Positions 41,465 to 49,674 of a DNA stretch of 64,000 nucleotides are shown here, piece after piece; the first letter of the stretch is position 1; every line of letters starts with the position of its first letter. A program made the position numbers and the translations under genes. This stretch comes from Amycolatopsis vancoresmycina (GTDB lineage Bacteria > Actinomycetota > Actinomycetes > Mycobacteriales > Pseudonocardiaceae), in NCBI RefSeq assembly GCF_000716785.1, contig NZ_JNYY01000001.1, forward strand, positions 744,001 to 808,000. The letters run 5' to 3'. The notes beneath the pieces were generated by a model that saw only the letters and a list, made by a program, of their open reading frames with translations, was not told the origin of the DNA and did not search any database.

Positions 41465-41482
41465 TGGGAGAGCGCTCTCCCA
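41465..41482. promoter_or_regulatory. LacI-type operator of the DUF1996 gene
   Basis: TGGGAGAGCGCTCTCCCA, a perfect 18-bp palindrome ending 25 bases before the DUF1996 start. It resembles the CebR operator TGGGAGCGCTCCCA with two extra central base pairs. Confidence 0.78.
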
Positions 41483-41507
41483 TTGGCACCCTCACCGTGG
41501 AGGACCC

Positions 41508-42440
41508 TTGGCAACGAAAGCCGCGCTCCTCGCCTGCACCGCCGCCACCGTGCTGGCAGGCGCCTTCCTGACCGCGGCCACCTGGTCGCCCGCCGGGGCC
41601 GATGACCTGGTGACCCACCACGAGTTCCAGGTCAACTGCTCCCCGAGCCACCACCAGCCGGACGACCCGATCGTCTTCCCCGGGCTGCCCGGCGCGTCGC
41701 ACGACCACACGTTCCTCGGCAACAAGACCACGAACGCGGCCAGCACCACGCAGTCCCTGCAGGCCGCGGGCGTCGGGAACACGACCTGCCTGGCCCCGGA
41801 CGACCTGTCCGCGTACTGGTTCCCCACCGTCTACAACGGGAACCAGGTGGTGCTGCCGAACTTCGCGCAGGTCGTCTACTACAAGTCCGGCATCCTCGAC
41901 TACACGAAAGTGGTGCCGTTCCCACCCGGCCTGCGGTACGTGGCCGGGAGCGTCACCGCGACGCAGGACGAGTTCCAGCACGCGCCCGGCGCGATCGAGG
42001 GCTGGGAGTGCGGCGACAGCTTCCACAACTGGGACATCCCGGTGAACTGCGTCGCCGGCAGCCAGCTCAACATCCGGTACCAGGCGCCGAGCTGCTGGGA
42101 CGGCGTCCACCTGGATTCGGCCGACCACAAGAGCCATCTGGCGTACCCGGACCGGGCGACGCTGACGTGCCCGGCCGATCACCCGGTGGCGGTGCCGATG
42201 CTGGAGTTCAAGATGGCGTTCCCGGTCAGCGGCGACATGTCCGGCGTGCACCTGGCCAGCGGGCGCGGGTACTCGTGGCACTACGACTTCTTCAACGCGT
42301 GGGACCCGGAAACCCTGGCGGCACTGGTGAAGCACTGCATCAACGGCGGCCTGCAGTGCGACCCGCGCGGGTTCGACCTGTACAAGCCCGACCGGGGCAC
42401 CGTGCTCGGGCCGAACTACCGGCTGCCCGGCCGTCCGTGA
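41508..42440 (+). CDS. Secreted DUF1996 protein
   Basis: 310 residues from TTG; GGAGG lies immediately upstream and no ATG/GTG in frame fits. Signal peptide 1-31 (LTAATWSPAGA). The DUF1996 region has HHEFQVNCSPSHHQPDDPIVFPG, GASHDHTFLGN and SCWDGVHLDSADHKSHLAYP, with conserved His/Asp/Cys that look like a metal or catalytic site. The family is common in fungi and actinomycetes and is often linked to secreted glycan degradation; its activity is not known to me. The operator just upstream ties it to the LacI regulon. Confidence 0.82.
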   Translation: MATKAALLACTAATVLAGAFLTAATWSPAGADDLVTHHEFQVNCSPSHHQPDDPIVFPGLPGASHDHTFLGNKTTNAASTTQSLQAAGVGNTTCLAPDDLSAYWFPTVYNGNQVVLPNFAQVVYYKSGILDYTKVVPFPPGLRYVAGSVTATQDEFQHAPGAIEGWECGDSFHNWDIPVNCVAGSQLNIRYQAPSCWDGVHLDSADHKSHLAYPDRATLTCPADHPVAVPMLEFKMAFPVSGDMSGVHLASGRGYSWHYDFFNAWDPETLAALVKHCINGGLQCDPRGFDLYKPDRGTVLGPNYRLPGRP

Positions 42441-42976
42441 GACGGCGGATCCTGGGGGCGGCGGTGGTGGCGCTGATCATGGGCGGTTGCGCCACCACCG
42501 CCGGCCCCGCCGCCACCGGCCCCGCCGCCACGCCCTTCAACCCGACGGACGTGGCGTGGCTGCAGCTGGTGGTGCCGATGTCGGAGAACGCACTGACCGC
42601 GGCCCGCTTGGCGCCGGAGCACACCGCGAGCCCGGCGGTCCGCTCGGCGGCCGCTGCCTTCGCCGGTCCGCAGGAGCGGCTGCTGGTCCGCCTGCGGGCC
42701 ACCCGGGACCGGGCCGGGCTGCCGGCGGCCGACATCCACAGTGGACATCGGATGCCGGGCATGGTCACGGCCGCCGATCTGGTGGCGTTGCGCAGCGACC
42801 GGGGTGCCGGGTTCGACCGGCGGCTGGTCGCCCTGCTGCGGGCGCACGCCACGCAGCTCGTCGTGCTGGCCGGTGGTGAACAGACCTCCGGCCAGGACGC
42901 GGAAACTCGCGCCCTGGCGCGGGAAACCGGTACCGAGGGAACACACGCGAGCGAACTGCTCGCGAAAGCGGCGTGA
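42437..42976 (+). CDS. Lipoprotein with degenerate DUF305-like domain
   Basis: 179 residues from GTG, overlapping the DUF1996 stop by GTGA, so co-translated. Signal peptide with lipobox IMGGC (Cys near residue 16). The rest follows the DUF305 pattern: DVAWLQLVVPMSENALTAARLAP, then HRMPGMVTAADLVALRSDRGAGFDRRLVALLRAH. Standard DUF305 proteins have paired histidines (MxxHH, EHHxGA) that are missing here. It is probably an extracytoplasmic helical-bundle protein that has lost metal binding. Function unknown. Confidence 0.65.
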   Translation: MRRRILGAAVVALIMGGCATTAGPAATGPAATPFNPTDVAWLQLVVPMSENALTAARLAPEHTASPAVRSAAAAFAGPQERLLVRLRATRDRAGLPAADIHSGHRMPGMVTAADLVALRSDRGAGFDRRLVALLRAHATQLVVLAGGEQTSGQDAETRALARETGTEGTHASELLAKAA

Positions 42977-42982
42977 GAAACT

Positions 42983-43012
42983 GCCGGGGCCACGGTGATC
43001 CGCGGCCCCGGC
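42983..43012. terminator. Hairpin between convergent lipoprotein and GH31 genes
   Basis: GCCGGGGCC pairs with GGCCCCGGC across a 12-base loop, six bases beyond the lipoprotein stop codon. Confidence 0.65.
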
Positions 43013-43040
43013 GGCATTTCCGGCTCCGCCCGCCGGTCGC

Positions 43041-46000
43041 TCAGTACGTGACCGTCACCGGGGCCCAGCCCGGGTGCACCGGCGCGGTCACCGTCAGCGT
43101 CTGCGCCGCCGCGTCCCACTTCCACGCCGACGAAGGCGCCCAGCCGTTGCCCACCTTGACGCGGTTCGGAGCCGACGCCACGCCGAGGAACTTCACCGTC
43201 CACTCGCGGGGTGCCACGCGGTAGGAGCCCTGGGTGGGCGCCACCGTGACCGTGTGCGCCCCGAAGCGCTCGCTGTAGGTGATCTTCGTCGACGACGACC
43301 GCGACGAGGAGACGCCGTTGTCCTCATACAGCGAGAACGTGCCCGAGCCGCCCGGCGCCACCGTCACCGTCACCCGGCTCAGCGGGTTCTGGACGTCGTT
43401 GGCGACGTCCGCCGTCCGGGTGGCCGTGATGCCGCCCGCGCGGAGGAACACTGGCATCGTGCCCAGGTCGGACGTCACCTGCTGGGTCGTCCCGCCCGCG
43501 TACGTCTTGCCGCTGAAGTAGTCCGTCCACTGGCCCGGCGGGAACCACACCGACGTCGTCGCGGACGTGCCCGGCGACGTCACCGGCGCCACCAGCATGT
43601 CCGGGCCGTAGAAGTACTCGCTCTGGGCCGCCGCGTACGCGGCCGGGTCGTCCGGGTACTCCAGGTACGTCGGCCGCACCACCGGAACACCCGTCGTCGC
43701 CGCTTCCTGGGCCAGGGTGTAGGTGTAGGGCACCAGGTTTTCGCGCAGGTTCAGGAACTTCGTCGCCGACGCCTTCGCCGCGTCGCCGTACTGCCAGGGC
43801 AGCCGGTCGCTGTGGTTGCTGTGCAGCCGGTCGATCGGCTGGAACGTCCCGAGCTGCACCCAGCGCGCGTACATGTCGTCGGGCAGCTTGGCCGTCTGGC
43901 GCTGCTGGCCGCCGGAGGTGTAGGTCTCGCTGCCGCGCAGGCCGGTCGTGTCGTTGTGGCCGCCGATGTCGTGGCTGATCGCCGACATGCCGGTCGCGGC
44001 GGACTCCGCCGGCGTGATGCCGACCTCCATCCGCAGCGTCCCCCACGTCGAGGACGTGTCGCCGGTGAAGTGCAGCGTGCTGCGCTTGTCCGCCCACGGC
44101 CCGGTAGCCAGCCCGGTCGGGCCGCCGTAGCCGCCGGCCTGCAGGGAGCCGTACGCCCGCGAGATGACGAACCCGCGGCCGGTCGCGGGCGCCGCGAGGT
44201 CGGCGTACTGCTGGTTGATCCAGGCGTCCGGGGTCACGCCGGGCAGGCTCGAGCGCGAGGCGTCGCAGCACCAGTCGAGCCACCAGAAGTCGTTGCCCTG
44301 CTGCATCATCCCGGCGTGCAGGTCGAGGTACGCCTTGAGCTGGTCCGGGTCGCCCCAGTCGAAGACGTAGCAGTCGCTGCCGCAGTTCGACTTGGCCAGC
44401 TTGCCCTTCGCCGTGGCCTGGGCCCGGGCGAACTGCGGGTCCGAACCCATGATGCTGGGGTGGATGTTGAGGTTGTTGTGCAGCCCCTGGGCCTTCGACC
44501 AGGCGAAGAACCCGGCCGGGTCGGGGAACTTCGCGGTGTCGAACTGCCAGCCGTTCCAGGTGTCCGGCGCCTTGAAGTCCGTGTCGGTCACCAGGACGTC
44601 CAGCGGGACACCTTCGCTGCGGAACCGCGGCAAGATCTTGTCGCGGTAGTCGGCCGCGGTGCGGTCGATGTACTCGGAGTACCAGACGCCGTAGGCCCAG
44701 CGCGGCAGCAGCTGCGGCGGCCCGGTCAGGGTGGCCAGGTCGCGCAGGCCGGCCTTGTAGTCGTGGCCGAAGGCGAAGACGTAGCCGTCCTGGTAGGGGT
44801 TCCCGCCGTGCGTCGGCCGCTGCGTCACCGCGCGCGTGCGGGTGTCGTAGAGCGCCGAGGGGGTGTCGTCGAGCAGGTACCAGCCGTCCTGGTGCAGCAG
44901 CCCTTCGGTGATCGACGGCCAGCCGTTGTCGCCGTTGACGCCGTCGAGGCCGCGCCGGTAGCCGCCGAGCGCGAGGTGGGGCGGCGGCGCGGTGCCGCCG
45001 GACGGCGTGATCGCGACGGTGTCGATGTTGACGTGGCAGCTGGTGTCGTCGGGGCAGCCCAGGACGACGTCGTTCGTGCCCGCCTTGAGGTCGACCGGCA
45101 CGGACGCGCTCTTCCACGCGTCCCAGTTGTCGGTGACCGGCAGGGACAGGGTGCGGGTGACGCCGTTCGCGGTGACGGCGGCGGTGCGCGTTTCGTGCCG
45201 GCCGTCGCCGCCGGTGCCGTTGGCGTAGCGGACGTGCAGCAGGTAGGAGCCGTCGGCCGGGACGTCCGAGACGCGGTGGGTCAGCGTCGCCCCGCGGTTC
45301 AGCTCGGCGACGAGCCCGCGCCCGGCGTACCCGGTGTGGTCGGTCGCGACGACGGCGGAACCCGAGCGCAGCCCGGCTTCGGCCTCGCAGCTCACCCCGG
45401 CCGGGCAGCCGGTGAACGCGCGTGCCGACGCGGGCGGGAAGGCCGCCCCGGCGGTCAGCACGGCCAAGGCGTCGAGGTTGACGTTGCCGGAGTCGCCCGC
45501 GGTCCGTTCGATCCGGACGCTGTGGTGTCCGGCGCCGAGGGTGACCGGGACCGAGGCCAGCGCCCAGGCGTTCCAGTCGGCCGTCACGGGCAGGGTGAGC
45601 TTCTGCGCCGCTCCCCCGTCGACCGAAACGCTCAGCGTGCGCGTGACGTGCTGGCCGTCGCCGCCCTGGCCGTTTGCGTACCGGGCGGTCAGCGCGTACG
45701 TCCCGGCGGTGGGGGCGAGGACGTCCGCCGTCACCGAGTTGCCGGTGCTTTCGAAGCCGGCGAGGAAGCCTTCGCCGGTGTAGCCGGAGTGGTCGGTGGC
45801 GACGCCGAGGCCGTCGGCCGTGAGGTCTTCGGCCTCGCACAGGGCCCCGGCCGTGCAGGTCAGGTGGTGCCACGGCGCCGCGAGCACCGGCGCCGCGCCG
45901 GCGGTCGTGCGGATTTCGAGGTTGCCGCCGTCGAACGGGCCCGAGTTCAGCCGGTAGGTCAGCGTCGTCGCGCTCGTCTTGATGGTGAGGACGCCGCCGG

Positions 46001-46265
46001 AAACGGTGCTGGTGTACGTCGTCGGCGTGAAGGCGCCGCGGCCGACCGCGTTGAACGTGGCGGCGTCGGTGAACCGGCCGTCGCCGGCGTATTCGGTGCG
46101 GATCAGGGTCGGGGACAGCACCTGGAAGCGCGCGTTCCCGGCGGTGACGGTCTGACGCGCGGGCCCGGCCGCGGCGGGCGTCGCGACGGTCACCCCCGCG
46201 GCGGCGACCCCGGCGACGGCGAGCGCGCACGCCCGCCGGATGGTTCTCGCGGTTCTGGTCCGCAC
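43041..46265 (-). CDS. Secreted GH31 glycoside hydrolase with two inserted CBM35 modules
   Basis: 1074 residues from GTG (VRTRTARTIRRACALAV) with GGAG upstream. Signal peptide 1-34. The GH31 N-terminal beta-sandwich (~38-135) is interrupted by two CBM35-type modules (~143-270 and ~293-420, each beginning CEAE and containing VATDH.GY.G.G and YANG.GGDG.H), then resumes. Barrel from ~520: LPRWAYGVWYSEY, VLVTDTDFK, candidate nucleophile Asp664 in FWWLDWCCD, acid/base Asp736 in HFTGDTSSTW, ISHDIGGH; DUF5110-like beta domains at the end. GH31 acts on alpha-glycosides (glucose, xylose, galactose); which is unclear. Confidence 0.85.
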   Translation of the reverse strand: MRTRTARTIRRACALAVAGVAAAGVTVATPAAAGPARQTVTAGNARFQVLSPTLIRTEYAGDGRFTDAATFNAVGRGAFTPTTYTSTVSGGVLTIKTSATTLTYRLNSGPFDGGNLEIRTTAGAAPVLAAPWHHLTCTAGALCEAEDLTADGLGVATDHSGYTGEGFLAGFESTGNSVTADVLAPTAGTYALTARYANGQGGDGQHVTRTLSVSVDGGAAQKLTLPVTADWNAWALASVPVTLGAGHHSVRIERTAGDSGNVNLDALAVLTAGAAFPPASARAFTGCPAGVSCEAEAGLRSGSAVVATDHTGYAGRGLVAELNRGATLTHRVSDVPADGSYLLHVRYANGTGGDGRHETRTAAVTANGVTRTLSLPVTDNWDAWKSASVPVDLKAGTNDVVLGCPDDTSCHVNIDTVAITPSGGTAPPPHLALGGYRRGLDGVNGDNGWPSITEGLLHQDGWYLLDDTPSALYDTRTRAVTQRPTHGGNPYQDGYVFAFGHDYKAGLRDLATLTGPPQLLPRWAYGVWYSEYIDRTAADYRDKILPRFRSEGVPLDVLVTDTDFKAPDTWNGWQFDTAKFPDPAGFFAWSKAQGLHNNLNIHPSIMGSDPQFARAQATAKGKLAKSNCGSDCYVFDWGDPDQLKAYLDLHAGMMQQGNDFWWLDWCCDASRSSLPGVTPDAWINQQYADLAAPATGRGFVISRAYGSLQAGGYGGPTGLATGPWADKRSTLHFTGDTSSTWGTLRMEVGITPAESAATGMSAISHDIGGHNDTTGLRGSETYTSGGQQRQTAKLPDDMYARWVQLGTFQPIDRLHSNHSDRLPWQYGDAAKASATKFLNLRENLVPYTYTLAQEAATTGVPVVRPTYLEYPDDPAAYAAAQSEYFYGPDMLVAPVTSPGTSATTSVWFPPGQWTDYFSGKTYAGGTTQQVTSDLGTMPVFLRAGGITATRTADVANDVQNPLSRVTVTVAPGGSGTFSLYEDNGVSSSRSSSTKITYSERFGAHTVTVAPTQGSYRVAPREWTVKFLGVASAPNRVKVGNGWAPSSAWKWDAAAQTLTVTAPVHPGWAPVTVTY

Positions 46266-46302
46266 GGCGGAACTCCGTTCCGGTGAAGGGGACTCGGCGG
46301 CG

Positions 46303-46316
46303 TTACAACGTTGGAA
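46303..46316. promoter_or_regulatory. Candidate LacI-family operator of the GH31 gene (different class)
   Basis: TTACAACGTTGGAA, with perfect core CAACGTTG, 37 bases upstream of the GH31 start. The AACGTT centre is typical of LacI-family sites but differs from the GAGAGCGCTCTC class nearby, so another regulator may bind it. Confidence 0.5.
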
Positions 46317-46349
46317 AGCTGAGCACAACGCATCGGCCGATGTCCAGAC

Positions 46350-46389
46350 CACCGGCCGAATCCTGTCCCGGACAGATCAGCGGCCGGTG
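46350..46389 (-). terminator. Two-part hairpin terminator of lacI
   Basis: CACCGGCCG (46350-46358) pairs with CGGCCGGTG (46381-46389). Nested inside is CTGTCC-C-GGACAG (46363-46375). It lies 17 bases beyond the lacI stop codon. Confidence 0.6.
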
Positions 46390-46406
46390 ACGCCGTCGCG
46401 GTGTGG

Positions 46407-47438
46407 TCAGGCCGAGTCGCGGACCACCAGCTTCGGCTCGAAGATCACCGACTCCGCACGCAGGTCCGGCTGGGCCAGGCGCTCGAGGACCATCCGGGCC
46501 ATCGCCGCGCCCATCTCCTCGACCGGCTGGCGGACCGTCGTGAGCCGCGGACGGCAGCTCAGCGCGACGCGGCTGTCGTCGAACCCGACCACCGCCACGT
46601 CGTCCGGGACGCGCCGGCCCGCTTCACGCAGCACCGTCAGCGCGCCGTACGCCATCAGGTCGTTCGCCACGAACAGCCCGTCCAACGCGGGCTCCTCCGC
46701 CAGGAGGACTTCCATCGCCCGTTCGCCGCCGCGTTCGGTGAAGTCGCCCTCGGCCACCGCGACGTACGCGTGGCCGTGCCGGGCCATCGCGTCGCGGAAC
46801 CCGGCCAGCCGGTCCTGCCCCGCGGGCGTGCCCGCCGGGCCGGCGATCGTGGCGACGCGGTGGCAGCCGCGCGCGATGAGCCGCTCCGCCGCGAGCCGGG
46901 CGCCGTCCTGGTGGGCGACATCGACGTAGCAGACCGGCGCCGGGCGCGCGGGCCGCGCGAACAGCGCCGTCGGGATGCCCGCGTCGGTCAGCGCGCGCGG
47001 CAGCGGGTCCTCCGCCGGGTGCAGGGAAATCAGCAGCACCCCGCTCACCTGCTCCTGGCGCAGCTTCGGCACCAGTTTCCCGCGTTCTTCGTCGCTGTCG
47101 ACGAGCATCAGCAGCGGGTGCAGGCCGTGCGGGCGCAGGTGCGCGACCACCCCTTCCACGACCCGGCCGAAGAACGGGTCGCCGAAGACGCCCCCGGTGA
47201 ACGCTTCGACGTGCCGCTCCGGCTCGGACACCACCAGCGCGATCCCGCCGGTGCGCCGGGTGACCAGCGAGCGCGCCGCCCGGTTCGGGACGTATCCGGT
47301 GTCGGCGATCGCGCGCTCGACCGTCTCACGCAGCTTCGGGTCGACGTTGCGCACGCTGTTCACCACGCGGGACACCGTGGCGCGGGAGACGCCGGCGACC
47401 CGCGCGACGTCCTCCAGGGTGGGCGGCTGCGTCGTCAC
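46407..47438 (-). CDS. LacI-family transcriptional regulator of the glycan locus
   Basis: 343 residues from GTG (VTTQPPTLEDVARVAG). HTH and hinge at ~7-65 (LEDVARVAGVSRATVSRVVNSVRNV, TGYVPNRAARSLVTRRTG), then a periplasmic-binding-protein-like sugar domain with GVLLISLHP and VVGFDDSRVAL. The operator TGTGAGAGCGCTCTCCCA ends 19 bases upstream of the start and no well-spaced ribosome site exists, so the mRNA is probably leaderless or nearly so. Matching operators at 41328 and 41465 indicate that it also controls the CBM32 hydrolase and DUF1996 genes. The inducer is presumably a released sugar. Confidence 0.9.
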   Translation of the reverse strand: MTTQPPTLEDVARVAGVSRATVSRVVNSVRNVDPKLRETVERAIADTGYVPNRAARSLVTRRTGGIALVVSEPERHVEAFTGGVFGDPFFGRVVEGVVAHLRPHGLHPLLMLVDSDEERGKLVPKLRQEQVSGVLLISLHPAEDPLPRALTDAGIPTALFARPARPAPVCYVDVAHQDGARLAAERLIARGCHRVATIAGPAGTPAGQDRLAGFRDAMARHGHAYVAVAEGDFTERGGERAMEVLLAEEPALDGLFVANDLMAYGALTVLREAGRRVPDDVAVVGFDDSRVALSCRPRLTTVRQPVEEMGAAMARMVLERLAQPDLRAESVIFEPKLVVRDSA

Positions 47439-47456
47439 ACCTCTTTTGTAGCACGC

Positions 47457-47474
47457 TGTGAGAGCGCTCTCCCA
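47457..47474. promoter_or_regulatory. LacI-type autoregulatory operator
   Basis: TGTGAGAGCGCTCTCCCA, one mismatch from the perfect palindrome at 41465, directly upstream of the lacI start. Confidence 0.78.
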
Positions 47475-47559
47475 GCACCGCGCCGCTGACAAATGTCACG
47501 GCGGGCCGATGCGGGACGGCACTGCCCCGCCGGCCACCCCCGCGGCGAGCATTTCCGGC

Positions 47560-47943
47560 ATGACCAGAACCGAAGCCGCCGGGTTCCGCCCGGTGCTCCT
47601 GCTCACCGGCGCGTACGCCGGGTTGTCCCTGCTCACCTTGGTCGTCATCGTCGTGTTCCGCGACCACCCGGCGATGGTGACCGACGCGGTCTGGGTGCGC
47701 GCCACCCTCGTCGTCGCCAGCTCGCTGCTGACCTTCGCCTTCGCCCGCAGCGCCGCCCGGGGCTCGCGGAAGGGCCTGCTGCGGCTGCGGATCGTGGCGG
47801 CGGTGATGCTCGTGGCGATCGCCGTCATCGTCGTGCTGCCCGGCTTGTTCCCGTTGTGGCTGCGGATCGAGCAAGCCGCCTGCGGGCTGCTGCTGCTCGG
47901 TGTCACCCTGCTGGTCAACGGCCGGCGGCTGCGGGAGCGGTAG
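47560..47943 (+). CDS. Small four-TM membrane protein of unknown function
   Basis: 127 residues from ATG (MTRTEAAGFRPVLLL). Four hydrophobic segments (LLLTGAYAGLSLLTLVVIVVF, ATLVVASSLLTFAFA, LRIVAAVMLVAIAVIVVLP, QAACGLLLLGVTLLV) with short loops. No family is recognised. It ends one base before the histidine kinase start and is probably co-transcribed with it, so it may be an accessory membrane component of that two-component system. Confidence 0.7.
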   Translation: MTRTEAAGFRPVLLLTGAYAGLSLLTLVVIVVFRDHPAMVTDAVWVRATLVVASSLLTFAFARSAARGSRKGLLRLRIVAAVMLVAIAVIVVLPGLFPLWLRIEQAACGLLLLGVTLLVNGRRLRER

Positions 47944-47944
47944 C

Positions 47945-49036
47945 GTGCGCCCGGTGGACGGGACGAGGGACGTGCAGCGCTGGGTGCGCGGCTGGCGGCT
48001 GCGGCTGCTCGACGCGGGCATGCTCGTCTACCCGGCCGTGACGCTCGCGGCCGTGCTGCAGCACTCACCGGGCGCCGGCGCGGTGCTGGGCTGCGCGGTC
48101 GTCACCGCGTTCGCCGCCGGCTACCTGCTCGCCGCCGCCGCTGCGGCCCGCCGGGCCACGCGGCCGTTCTGGCTGCTGGTGGGCGGCTGCGCGGTGCTGT
48201 TCGCCGTCGCACTCCCCTTCGCCCACGCCGACGCGTTCTTTCTCGCCGCCGTCGTCCTTTCCCTGGCCGCCCCGCGGCTCCCCCGGCGGGCCGCGGCCGC
48301 GCTGGTGGCGGCGTCCGCCGTGGCCGCCGTCGTCCTGCCGTGGGCGGTGCGGCCGTGGCAGAGCGGGCCGGGCTGGACGCAGGCGGTCGCCCTCGTGTTC
48401 ACCGTCCTGATGGTGTCCGCGTTCGCCGAAGCGATCCGCGCCAACACCGCGCTCGTCGAGGCCCGCGCCGAGGTCGCGCGGCTGGCGTCCGAGGCCGAAC
48501 GCGCCCGGATCGCCCGCGACCTGCACGACCTGCTCGGCCACTCGCTCACCGCGATCACGGTCAAGAGCACCCTCGCCCGGCGGCTCGTCACCGCCGAGGC
48601 CACCCGCGCGGGCGAGGAGATGTCGGCCGTCGAGACGCTGGCGCGGCAGGCGCTCACCGACGTGCGCGCGGCCGTGTCGGGCTACCGCGAGGTGACGCTG
48701 GCCGTCGAACTCGCCCGCGGGCGCGAGCTGCTGCGCGCGTGCGGGGTGGCCGCGGACCTGCCGACGGCCACCGACGTCGTCGCCCCGGACCGCCAGGAGC
48801 TCTTCGGCTGGGTGGTGCGGGAGGGCCTGACAAACGTCGCGCGCCACGCCCGCGCGACCCGGTGCACGGTCACCCTTTCGGCCGCGTCGGTGGAGGTGGC
48901 CGACGACGGCGGGGGCGGGCCGGCGCCCCACGGTTCCGGCCTCGACGGCCTGCGCGAGCGCGTCGAGGCGGCCGGCGGGTGCTTCGAAGCGGGACCGGTG
49001 TCCCCGCGCGGCTGGCGGCTGCGGGTGACGCTGTGA
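47945..49036 (+). CDS. DesK/NarX-type sensor histidine kinase
   Basis: 363 residues from GTG with GGGAG eight bases upstream. Four to five membrane helices occupy residues ~20-160, then a HisKA_3 dimerisation domain with the phospho-accepting His in ERARIARDLHDLLGHSLTAI. The ATPase domain is short: VVREGLTNVARHARAT (N-box) and VEVADDGGGG (G1). It overlaps the response regulator by GTGA. DesK-type kinases often sense membrane state or antibiotics. No obvious target gene (ABC exporter or desaturase) is adjacent. Confidence 0.88.
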   Translation: MRPVDGTRDVQRWVRGWRLRLLDAGMLVYPAVTLAAVLQHSPGAGAVLGCAVVTAFAAGYLLAAAAAARRATRPFWLLVGGCAVLFAVALPFAHADAFFLAAVVLSLAAPRLPRRAAAALVAASAVAAVVLPWAVRPWQSGPGWTQAVALVFTVLMVSAFAEAIRANTALVEARAEVARLASEAERARIARDLHDLLGHSLTAITVKSTLARRLVTAEATRAGEEMSAVETLARQALTDVRAAVSGYREVTLAVELARGRELLRACGVAADLPTATDVVAPDRQELFGWVVREGLTNVARHARATRCTVTLSAASVEVADDGGGGPAPHGSGLDGLRERVEAAGGCFEAGPVSPRGWRLRVTL

Positions 49037-49641
49037 CGATCCGGTTGCTGCTCGCCGACGACCAGGCGCTGGTCCGCGAAGCGTTGTGCGCGCTGCTGTC
49101 CCTCGAGGACGGCTTCGAGGTGGTCGCCTCGGTCGGCCGGGGCGACGAGGTCGTGGCGGCGGCCCGCGAGCACCGGCCCGACGTGGCCCTGCTCGACATC
49201 GAAATGCCGGGCCTGGACGGGCTGGCGGCCGCGGCGGTGCTCACCGCGCAGGTGCCGAACTGCCGCGTCATCATGCTCACGACGTTCGGGCGCGCCGGCT
49301 ACCTGCGCCGCGCGATGGAGGCGGGCGCGGCCGGGTTCGTGGTGAAGGACGCGCCCGCCGAAGCGCTGGCCGACGCGATCCGCCGGGTCCGGGCCGGCGA
49401 GCGGGTGGTGGACCCGGCGCTCGCGGTGGCGACCCTGGCGGCGGGCGGATCACCGCTGACCGCCCGCGAACGCGACGTCCTCATCACGGCCCGCACCGGC
49501 GCGACGATCGCCGAGATAGCCGGGCGCCTCTACCTGTCGGAGGGCACAGTCCGCAACTACGTCTCGGCGGCGATCACCAAGACCGGGGCCCGCAACCGGA
49601 TCGAAGCCGTGCGGATCGCGGACGAGCGCGGCTGGCTGTAG
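49033..49641 (+). CDS. NarL/LuxR-family response regulator
   Basis: 202 residues from GTG (VTIRLLLADDQALVREAL). Receiver domain with acidic pocket ADD, phospho-acceptor Asp in VALLDIEMPGLDGL and KDAPAEAL, then a LuxR-type HTH at ~140-200 (LTARERDVLITARTGATIAEIAGRLYLSEGTVRNYVSAAI). Cognate to the upstream kinase. The Bell-like effector gene begins only 33 bases downstream, so read-through into the NLR pair is possible. Confidence 0.92.
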   Translation: MTIRLLLADDQALVREALCALLSLEDGFEVVASVGRGDEVVAAAREHRPDVALLDIEMPGLDGLAAAAVLTAQVPNCRVIMLTTFGRAGYLRRAMEAGAAGFVVKDAPAEALADAIRRVRAGERVVDPALAVATLAAGGSPLTARERDVLITARTGATIAEIAGRLYLSEGTVRNYVSAAITKTGARNRIEAVRIADERGWL

Positions 49642-49674
49642 CTGGCGGAGCAGGTGCGCCAGTAGGTTGGAGGC

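Noticed and set aside
43074..46286. Plus-strand open frame of ~1070 codons opposite the GH31 gene
   Set aside because: Antisense artefact of codon bias; Arg/Val/Ala-rich with no domain, while the minus strand encodes a full GH31 protein.
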